64,000 bases of DNA from Streptomyces sp. CB01201 (GTDB lineage: Bacteria > Actinomycetota > Actinomycetes > Streptomycetales > Streptomycetaceae). The stretch is from NCBI RefSeq assembly GCF_002803085.1, contig NZ_NNBJ01000021.1, forward strand, positions 56,474 through 120,473. Reading direction: 5' to 3'. Position 1 is the stretch's first letter; each line of letters opens with the position of its first letter. Below the pieces are notes generated by a model. It was given only the letters and a program-made list of their open reading frames with translations, was not told the origin of the DNA and did no database searches. A program made the position numbers and the translations under genes. Shown in pieces: positions 34,112-41,218 of the stretch.

Positions 34112-36254
34112 CGATGTCCTTCAAGGCCGTGGCGTAGAAGTCGAGTTCCTCATCCAGCTCCTCCAGTCCATCGGCGTCGTCGTCGCCCACCTCTGGCTCC
34201 CGGTCCCGGGCGGCCTCGATTGCCGGAGGGGCTGGCTGTTCGGGAAGGGACAGCACGCGGGCGACGGACGGCAGCGAACTGACGGCGTCGGCCGGCTGGT
34301 CGGGAAGTTCCAGAGCGGTCTGTTCGCGGGAGAGCCGCAATGCCGTCCGCCGTTCGACCAGGGACGTGCCCAGACCGAGGTTCCACCGCTTCAGCAGCAG
34401 GGCGATGGCGAGCCGGTCGTTGGGATAGGTGTACTCCTTCGCCGCCAGGCGCCGGGCGAACTGCAGCGCTTCCTCGCTCAGCGGCATGTTCAGGCTGGGC
34501 GCGTGCTCCCACTCAAGGGTGTGCCAGACACGTTCGTGGTCCCGGAAGTAGATCCGTGTGGCGTCGTCGGGGTCCGCGAAGAACGGCAGTCGTCGCTTGT
34601 CCAGGGCGATGTCGGAGCCGGCCATGTCCCGCAGCCCGTCGAGGCAGTCGCCGTTGTAGCGGCGGCCGTTGATCTCGACGCCGTAGTGCTGGACCGTACG
34701 CATCGTGACGTCGAGGAACTCGTAGGCCAGGTCCGGGTCACGGGGCACCTCGATGTAGCCAGCCCGCGCGAGGCCGTGCTCGAACATCTTCGCCGGTGAC
34801 AGCTCCACCTTCGGCAGGTGCGGATCGACGAGCCCCTCGTGTGGCCTGCGGTGATACGTCACTGCGGTCCACTCGCGGATGATCGCCTCCAACTCGTGGT
34901 GGAAGAAGAAGGCGTCCTTCTCCGGGTTCAGCCCGCGCGAGTGGATGTCCGGTCCCTTGTAGCCGGGCAGCCGCTGCAGCAGGTCCTCTCGCACGGTGCG
35001 GAAATATCGCTCCACGGGCCCCTTGTCCCGGCCCGTGCGCAGCCTCGCCGGCTGCACCGAGATTCCCATTCGGCGGCAGACGCTGGTCAGATGGGCCGAC
35101 AGGTAGATCTTGCCGTGGTCGACGACCAGCGTCTCCGGCACCATCTTGGGCCCCCAGACCCCGGTGGCGGGGCCGTGCACGGCCCCGGCCTCCACCAGGA
35201 CTCCGCGCGGAATGCCGTGCTCGGGCCAGGCCGCCTCCGTGGGCCAGCTCTCCGGGACCGGCTGGGGACGGTATGCCTGATAGAGGACGGCCGCCGCGTC
35301 GATCGCCTTCGTCGACACCGGCGTCACCCGCAGACCGACGATGCAGCGGGTGTACCAGTCCATCGCGACGGTCAGCTCCGCCTGCATCCACCGCAGCGTC
35401 ACCGGGTCGAGCGCGAATACGTCCAGCCTCGTGGTGTCCATCAACACGTACTCGCCCGGCCGCGTGGGCCGCAGCTTCCCGTAGACGCCCTTCGGGCGGT
35501 CGGCGATGTCCCGGTTGCGTTGGGTGCTCAGCCGGAACGTCGGGTGGCGCCGTTCCAGCTCCTGCATCCACCGATAGGCTGTCGTCCGCGGCGGCATCGG
35601 CACCTTGACCAGCTTGAACTTGGTCTTGACCCGGGCCTCGACCTCCTCCAGCACCACCTTCACCGAGGGCCGCGACTCCTCCTCGTACTCGTTCAGCACC
35701 TCCACTGCGGCCTCAACCCAGCGCTGATCGGCATTACTCAGCCCACCGTCCGCCTTCGCGGTCCTCGGTACTAGCCCGGCCTCGCCGTGCTCGCGGAAGG
35801 CACCAGCCCACCGGCGCGTCGACCGCGCGGACACCCCCAGTTCCGCCGCCTTGGCCTCGTACCGAGCCCGCAGCGGACGGTCAGGGGCGTACTGAGGCCG
35901 TGGCTCATCGGGGCGTGGGAGGTCTTCGCTGCCGGAGCGGTAGCCGGTCAGCATTTCCCGGACGTGCTCGGCTCGCTTCAGGACGTCCTTCTTCTCCTCC
36001 TTGGAAAGCCGGTTCAGCACCACCGCTGCAACGTCTGCGTCATCGGCGGAAGACGGACCCGCCCCGTCGTCCATCAACTCGGCACGATCCGAGGTCAGCA
36101 GCTCACGCAGCGAGATCCGGGCCAGCCGGTCACGCCCGTCCTTGAGGACAACCTCCATGCCCGTGGCCAGGCTGGCGAACTCCACGACCTCGACCGTCTC
36201 ACCGTCCAACCGGAAGTGCGTCCCGACCCCCAGTCTCGTCCCGGCACCGTTCAT
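34101..36254 (-). CDS. tnsB: TnsB/TniA DDE transposase
   Basis: A 717-residue Mu/retroviral-type DDE recombinase that binds the transposon ends and joins them to target DNA. An N-terminal helix-turn-helix region is seen in LGVSARSTRRWAGAFREHG. The catalytic triad is Asp273 (VLMDTTRLDVF), Asp379 (LVVDHGKIYL) and Glu415 (KGPVERYFRT), with 35 residues between the last two as expected. A Mu-transposase C-terminal beta-barrel follows (around NGRRYNGDCLDGL). The acidic C-terminal tail probably contacts TnsC. ATG 36254 overlaps the tnsA stop by 4 nt. Nothing suggests inactivation. Confidence 0.9.
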   Translation of the reverse strand: MNGAGTRLGVGTHFRLDGETVEVVEFASLATGMEVVLKDGRDRLARISLRELLTSDRAELMDDGAGPSSADDADVAAVVLNRLSKEEKKDVLKRAEHVREMLTGYRSGSEDLPRPDEPRPQYAPDRPLRARYEAKAAELGVSARSTRRWAGAFREHGEAGLVPRTAKADGGLSNADQRWVEAAVEVLNEYEEESRPSVKVVLEEVEARVKTKFKLVKVPMPPRTTAYRWMQELERRHPTFRLSTQRNRDIADRPKGVYGKLRPTRPGEYVLMDTTRLDVFALDPVTLRWMQAELTVAMDWYTRCIVGLRVTPVSTKAIDAAAVLYQAYRPQPVPESWPTEAAWPEHGIPRGVLVEAGAVHGPATGVWGPKMVPETLVVDHGKIYLSAHLTSVCRRMGISVQPARLRTGRDKGPVERYFRTVREDLLQRLPGYKGPDIHSRGLNPEKDAFFFHHELEAIIREWTAVTYHRRPHEGLVDPHLPKVELSPAKMFEHGLARAGYIEVPRDPDLAYEFLDVTMRTVQHYGVEINGRRYNGDCLDGLRDMAGSDIALDKRRLPFFADPDDATRIYFRDHERVWHTLEWEHAPSLNMPLSEEALQFARRLAAKEYTYPNDRLAIALLLKRWNLGLGTSLVERRTALRLSREQTALELPDQPADAVSSLPSVARVLSLPEQPAPPAIEAARDREPEVGDDDADGLEELDEELDFYATALKDIDED

Positions 36255-36979
36255 ACGGTCCGCCGCAGCACGTGCGCCGAGCTCAGCGGCCGGTCCAGCG
36301 CGGTCGTCACATGCCTGGACCACAACAGGTGCAGCACCGCCGACTTCACCAGCGGCCGAGGACGCTCCGGCCGCAGCCCGAAGGCATCGCCCAGCGACAA
36401 CCCGTCCAGATCAGCAGCCCGCAGTACGCCGACCAGGTCGGGGTCGAACAGCCAGGCGCGGCGGTAACCGGCCAAGAACCGGACGTTCTCCAGCACGAAC
36501 GGATCCGGCTCGCTCCACACCTCGTAGCACCACCCGCGCGACGTGACCGCCTCCCGCGTCCAGGCGAAGGTGAAGGCGACCTCCGGCTTCTGAAGCCGAT
36601 GGCGCGGTTTGACGTCCACGACCACCGGACCGTCGTCCGTCAGCAGCAGATAGTCCGGGATGTGCTTGCGGACCTTGCCATCGATATCGGCCTTGAACAG
36701 GAACGGCTGGGCAACGATGTGCCGCACCTCCGGGGCGGAGTCGGCGAGCAGGAGCCGCCCCAGCTCCAGCCGCGACTCGTAGATCACGTGGTCGCCCACC
36801 GTCGCCGACCAGTACGTGCCCGAATAGTGCTGCTGCCCCTTGCACCAGCGGAACGTCCGCCACGGGCCGGCCTCCCGCAGCAGCCCGAGCGGCACCGACG
36901 GCCACTCCAGGTCCTCCACCACGGACTCGTCACGACGCCGGACACTCAGCCGTACCGGCGCGGCCACCGCTGTACCCAT
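36251..36979 (-). CDS. tnsA: TnsA-like endonuclease
   Basis: A 242-residue restriction-enzyme-like nuclease that cuts the 5' strands at the transposon ends so that movement is cut-and-paste. The catalytic set is visible: Glu68 in IYESRLELGRLLL, Asp109 in KHIPDYLLL and Lys124 in VVVDVKPR. After the core comes a helical C-terminal part that in TnsA contacts TnsC. I chose ATG 36979, which places 67 residues before the first catalytic Glu; the longer frame would extend into the right-end repeats. It is the first gene of the operon, transcribed inward from the right end. Confidence 0.87.
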   Translation of the reverse strand: MGTAVAAPVRLSVRRRDESVVEDLEWPSVPLGLLREAGPWRTFRWCKGQQHYSGTYWSATVGDHVIYESRLELGRLLLADSAPEVRHIVAQPFLFKADIDGKVRKHIPDYLLLTDDGPVVVDVKPRHRLQKPEVAFTFAWTREAVTSRGWCYEVWSEPDPFVLENVRFLAGYRRAWLFDPDLVGVLRAADLDGLSLGDAFGLRPERPRPLVKSAVLHLLWSRHVTTALDRPLSSAHVLRRTV

Positions 36980-37134
36980 CGGACCACCAACCCCGCGCTG
37001 CCCGAGGCGACCCCTCGGCCGCCGACCGCCGAGGTCCTGCCCCGGCCACGCGCTCAGACGCTGACCAGGGCGGTCCTGTACACGAATAGGGGAACTGCAT
37101 GTCCACGGAGCATGATTTCCACCCCCGCGTCCCA

Positions 37135-37173
37135 GTGGCCACACGGTGGCCACCGCTGATGGAACGTGGCCAC
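37135..37173. repeat. Three GTGGCCAC palindromes in the right transposon end
   Basis: GTGGCCAC occurs at 37135-37142, 37146-37153 and 37166-37173, starts 11 and 20 bp apart, between the right terminus and the tnsA start. They could be internal TnsB sites or an operator for tnsA. The left end has no copy; a fourth copy lies outside the element at 37892-37899. Confidence 0.6.
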
Positions 37174-37180
37174 GCGCGTT

Positions 37181-37191
37181 GGGAACCTACA
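37181..37191. repeat. Right terminal inverted repeat
   Basis: GGGAACCTACA, the exact reverse complement of 31070-31080. Confidence 0.9.
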
Positions 37192-37697
37192 GGATGGTCT
37201 TCACCCGGTCCGCGCCGAAATTCCGCCAATGCACAGGTGAAATTCCTCCTCACGCAGGCGAAGGGGTCGACCAATTGACCGGGCGGAGCGCCTGGCGTCT
37301 CGCGCCGGACCGTGGAGCGCTGCCGGGCCGGGAAGCTGACGACCCCGGAGAAGCGCCTCCAGGCCGCCTTGGTGGAGGCGACGGAATCCGAGTGGCAACC
37401 ACAGGTCAGAGCCCAAGCGCGTGCACAGGCGTCCATCTCCAGGGGGATGATGGTGAAGGTGACGCCTATTGCGGATTCACCGGCACGGGCAGCTCGGACG
37501 ACGGCCGCGAGCGCCAGATCACCACAGACATACCGTCCATCTACGTGAGGCAGGTCCTGGAGCTCCAGGAAACCGGTGAGACGCAGAAGGGCCTGCACCC
37601 GATCGTCGCGGAGTCGTATTTCACGAAATGGGGTACGCAGGCCGAGGGTTTCCGCGCGGACTCCACGTCCGTGTTGTCAATTTCCTTCCGGTTATGA
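37192..37697 (+). pseudogene. 3' piece of disrupted terminal-protein gene (tpg-like)
   Basis: This begins with the right copy of the GGATG duplication (37192-37196) and then reads VFTRSAPK, followed after a frameshift by SANAQVKFLLTQAKGST, a TGA, then PGVSRRTVERCRAGKLTTP, EATESEWQPQVRAQARAQA and, after another shift, YCGFTGTGSSDDGRERQIT and IVAESYFTKWG. This order matches the Tpg proteins that cap linear Streptomyces replicons (helix-turn-helix then a C-terminal domain). At least two frameshifts and one stop inactivate it in addition to the transposon. No tap gene is adjacent. The best explanation is a decayed tpg on a linear replicon or integrated plasmid piece. Confidence 0.72.
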
Positions 37698-37922
37698 TCC
37701 GGCCGAACTCCGGGCCTGCTATGCACCAAATCTTGAGCCGAAGCTTGGCAGTTTCCACCTGGCCAGGGCTGTCGTCACCGGGGCCTGTTCAAACCCGAGC
37801 GAAAGCGAAAGGCGCGCGTCTGGCGGGTGGCGATCCGTCAGACACGCACCTGCCTGACGCTCTGTCAGCTCAGTGTCAGACTGTTATTGATGTGGCCACG
37901 GAGCACACCGGAATCGTTCAAC

Positions 37923-38272
37923 TCAGTTGCCGGTGAAGGTGATCCAATTCAGCGTCAACCCGCCAAGGGCAGAGGTGCACCCGTTCCGGCCGAAGTCATG
38001 CGGCTTTCCCGCAGCGTCCTGTACGTATCCCACATAGCTGCCCGAGCACACACTCTGGGCATTGTGGATGTTCATCGCGCCCACGTAGCCGCTGGCCTTG
38101 TACCGTCCCAGACGTAGCAGTAGGCGCCTCCCGTGTAGTTGACCCTGACGGCATTTGACAGGTTGCAACTGGAGTTCACAACCTGGGCGTTGGCCGGGCT
38201 TGCGGCGAGGACGCCGGCGCTGGTGAGGCCAACTGCGGTGGCTCCGGCTGCCAGCTTTCGGACAAGGTTCAT
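37923..38272 (-). pseudogene. Secreted Cys-containing protein, single frameshift
   Basis: The N-terminal frame (ATG 38272, GGGGGG just upstream) encodes a signal peptide, NLVRKLAAGATAVGL through SPANA, then VNSSCNLSNAVRVNYTGGAY and CYVWDGT. A one-base shift near 38110 is needed to continue in the frame reading YKASGYVGAMNIHNAQSVC, GSYVGYVQDAAGKPHDFG and TLNWITFTGN. The combined product would be about 115 residues with four Cys. The shift may be a real mutation or a sequencing error. The family is unknown; small exported proteins of this kind are common in Streptomyces. Confidence 0.6.
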
Positions 38273-38553
38273 GTGGTGCCCCCCTGAGAATGCGTACTTG
38301 GTGAGTTGTCTCCCATGCGAGCAGTGCCGCTGAGAGGCGTGCGAGCCCCCGCGAGCGCGCTCAGCTGCATTACCGCTTGCATGACCGCTCGATACGGGGG
38401 CGTTGTGCAAGATCGACGCTAGGAGGCGCCGTCCTAGGTCCGTCCTTGCGCACGCCCTGACCGCGCACCTCGGGCGCTCCCGCAACCCGGGGCTGTGCGG
38501 CCATGGCGGTCACCTGTGCGAAGATCCTGCAACGGAATCGGGGGGGAGCATTC

Positions 38554-39093
38554 ATGCGTGGGATCAAGGTGGCTTTGGTGGCTGTCGCGGTGGCGGCCCT
38601 CGCGGCGGGGGTGAGCGGGGTCTTTGACCCGCCGCGCAGGGCTCCGTCCACCGCCAACGACCTCACCCCGCGTGAGCGCGCTATGCGTTACAAGGAACAG
38701 CTGAAGATCAGCGCGGACATGAACTGGGAGGTGAAGCAGGAGTTCATGTCGGTGGGGCTGGACGTCATGGACGGCATGTCCGCTTACACGGTAGAAGCCA
38801 CGTGCACGCTGGGGCTGCGCGTCATTTACGACGAGACGAAGAAGCCCCAGTTGGCCAAGGCGTACACCGAACTGCAAGCAGACGGCTGGCAGCACAACAC
38901 GGACGCGGGACCGAGTGCGCTCCGGTACCACAAGGACAACTCGGCCACAGCCAAGTCGAAGTACGCCAACGACACATGGCAGCTAGTCGTGGGTCGCGAG
39001 CACGATGTCAACGAGCCTGGCAGCGACATCGACCTTGGCAGGCCGGGCAATTACGTCGACATCACGGTCGACAACTGCACGCCGCCGACCTGA
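38554..39093 (+). CDS. Exported or membrane-anchored hypothetical protein
   Basis: A 179-residue protein. ATG 38554 follows GGGGGGAG. One N-terminal hydrophobic helix (VALVAVAVAALAAGVSGVF) is followed by a polar extracytoplasmic domain with two Cys (EATCTLG and VDNCTPPT) that could form a disulfide. No cleavage site is obvious, so it may remain anchored. I do not recognise a family. It is divergent from the frameshifted secreted protein gene. Confidence 0.62.
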   Translation: MRGIKVALVAVAVAALAAGVSGVFDPPRRAPSTANDLTPRERAMRYKEQLKISADMNWEVKQEFMSVGLDVMDGMSAYTVEATCTLGLRVIYDETKKPQLAKAYTELQADGWQHNTDAGPSALRYHKDNSATAKSKYANDTWQLVVGREHDVNEPGSDIDLGRPGNYVDITVDNCTPPT

Positions 39094-40466
39094 ACCGGGC
39101 TCACCGAGGCCGTCCAGTAGGCGGCAAGTGCATCGGCCAGGGCAGCCAGGGCCGGTGACGCGAAGCCGTCGGCGGCCTACACTCCCGCACGCGCCGGCAC
39201 ATCACCGCCCCGGCATCTCCAGTCCCGATGGTTTTGAGGTGGGCCACCAGAGTGCCCATATGGCCCACGAGCGCGGAGGAGCCGGCCGATCCTTCAGCTC
39301 AGTTGGGCACCGTGTAGGTCTCCACTGCCTCTACGTCCACACCATGCCGAGCCCCCGCATCGCCGGGAGCTGCTCCGCGGTGAGCTTGTCCCGCCTGGAG
39401 CGGGTGTTGGACAGCCACATCCCGAGACGGACGGGCGTGGATTCAGCTCGGCAGCTGGGGCGTGGTCGATGATGATCCGTGTAGGGCGGTACCCGCGGCG
39501 TATACCCCGTGCAGCGGAACACGATCCTGCCCGCGTTCAGGCCCGCGTTCAGAGTGGCACGCGCCTCGAAGCCGCGGGCGGTCAAGGGTTGGAGCGTTCA
39601 GGGCGCGGTACGCACCATGAAGAGGATCTCGCATGCCCCTGTATTCGCCTGAATTCGCCGCCTCCAAGGCCCGACCCGCGTGACAGCCGAGGAACGCGCC
39701 CGCCGTACCGCGGGCGGCGGCTCCACCGGCCACCACCGGGCTCGGCGCGACGCCGGCCCGATCCGTACCCCGATCCCGTACCCCGATCCTGTACGAGGAT
39801 TGGCGACAGCGGGGCCTCGCTCCAGAGCAGCGGACGTACACGATGCCGGCCGCGCTCAGGGAGGCGGAGAAAGGCGCGCGCCTACTTCAGCACGCGACCT
39901 TCGCTGCGTGAGTACGTGAGTACGTGACCGATACGGCCCCTGACGGTCACGGCGGGGGCCGCGTCGGCCTGCTGCTGTTCGTCGATCGTGATGTCCACCC
40001 CCGCGCTGCGCGGGACAGGCCCGCCCTGCGGGTTCAGTGCTCCTCGGGTGCCCCGAGGACGGTCTCCTGGGCGCGAAACCTCCTGGATCTCTCGAGCCCT
40101 GCCTGGCCTGCACCGCCGTTCCACGACGTGATCCGGCCACATCTGGGGTTGGGCGGTGCTGCGCCAACCACGCCCGAAATGGCGCGAGTTGAGTCATGAC
40201 GCGGGGTCGGTTCCACCGTGCAGCTAGGTGCACAACAGCTTGCTGCACACGGCATGGGTGGCGGCCGGGTCCGTGGGCCGGGCACGGTGATGAACGTGCT
40301 CGCCGGACAGCCGCACCACACCAGGGCCGCCATCGCCGCCAACCCGATCCGTACCCGGCCCGTACCTGCGGCGCAGCACGCCCGGGGGGAGGGGGGGGCC
40401 GAGGTCCGCCCGAATGATTCGTTTCCGACGCACACCCATGCGCTGAGCAGGACGAATTGAGGAACG
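39094..40466. other. 1.4-kb degenerate stretch with a helicase-associated domain relic
   Basis: There is no intact gene. On the minus strand at about 39331-39430, RLGMWLSNTRSRRDKLTAEQ and then LRGLGMVWT-like residues match one repeat of the helicase-associated domain found in actinobacterial plasmid helicases; only the last repeat and stop survive. GATCCNGTACCCC-type units repeat at about 39757-39790 and again near 40345. The rest is unrecognised. Confidence 0.5.
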
Positions 40467-41218
40467 ATGCAGAGTGTTCACACGCAGACCAGGGAACGCA
40501 CCGACTCCGCAGTGGAAAGGCTGCCGCCCGATGCCATCGGCGGACGCCACCGCGCCTACACCACCAGCACCCCCGGTGAACTGTTTCGCGTGCTGCCGCT
40601 GACCGGTGCCGCGGCGCGTTCGGTGAGTGCCGGTCGCCGGATGACGCGACGGGTGCTGGCCGGTGACGACGACCGTCTGCTCGTCATCGTCGGCCCGTGC
40701 TCGGTCCACGACATGGACGTCGGCCTGGCGTATGCCGAGTCGCTGGGCGAGCTGGCCCATCGCCTCGCCGACGACGTGGCGGTTGTCATGCGCGTCTACG
40801 TCGAGAAGCCGCGCACCTCGGTCGGTTGGACGGGGCTGCTCGCCGACCCCGCGCTGGACGGCAGCCTGGACGTCGACCGAGGGCTGCGGACCGCCCGTGA
40901 GCTCATGCTGAGGATCGCCGAGCAGGGGCTCCCCATCGCCACTGAGTGGCTGAGTCCGGCGGCGCCCGCCTATCTGGCCGACCTGATCTCCTGGGGAGCC
41001 ATCGGCGCGCGGACCGTGGAAAGCCAGGTGCACCGGCAGCTGGCCAGTGGCCTGCCCATGCCCGTGGGCATGAAGAACGGCAGCACCGGCTCGGTGGGCG
41101 TCGCCGTCGACGCCATCCGTTCCGCTGCCGCCCCGCACGCCTACCTCGGCTTCGACCGTGACGGCCGCCCGGTCACGCTGCGCACCAGCGGGAAGCCCGA
41201 CTGCCAGTTCGTGCTGCC
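40467..41218 (+). pseudogene. DAHP synthase (class I, AroFGH type), truncated at the 3' end
   Basis: From ATG 40467 about 250 residues match the N-terminal two thirds of 3-deoxy-7-phosphoheptulonate synthase, the first step of the shikimate pathway: LLVIVGPCSVHD, VVMRVYVEKPRTSVGWTGLL, YLADLISWGAIGARTVESQV and SGLPMPVGMKNGSTG. Similarity stops at LRTSGKPDC near 41215, where the family continues VILRGG. From there the DNA is polyketide synthase. The reading frame is kept by chance into the following DNA, which creates a false fusion. The C-terminal third, with metal ligands, is lost, so it should be inactive. Confidence 0.8.

Larger units (their letters stand above)
31070..37191 (-). mobile_element. 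Tn7-like transposon, complete, 6,122 bp, tnsA-tnsB-tnsC-tniQ without cargo
   Basis: The element is bounded by an 11-bp perfect inverted repeat, TGTAGGTTCCC at 31070-31080 and GGGAACCTACA at 37181-37191, giving TGT...ACA ends. GGATG flanks it on both sides, the 5-bp duplication expected for Tn7-type insertion. All four genes are on the minus strand with overlapping ends (tnsA, tnsB, tnsC, tniQ). tniQ stops 73 bp from the left end, and tnsA starts 212 bp from the right end. There is no room for cargo. All four genes are open and their catalytic motifs are intact, so it may be active or only recently arrived. It splits a tpg-like gene. Confidence 0.9.

Noticed and set aside
34101..36323. Longer TnsB starting at 36323
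   Set aside because: The extra 23 codons overlap tnsA and lack a ribosome-binding site; ATG 36254 gives the 4-nt overlap typical of this operon.
37892..37899. Outer GTGGCCAC copy as the true transposon end
   Set aside because: The 11-bp inverted repeat with flanking 5-bp duplication at 31070/37191 is far better evidence, and tpg sequence lies between 37197 and 37697.
39757..39795. GATCC/GTACCCC tandem units as a CRISPR or iteron array
   Set aside because: The units are only 11-13 bp, directly adjacent, imperfect and few; there are no spacers and no replication gene nearby.
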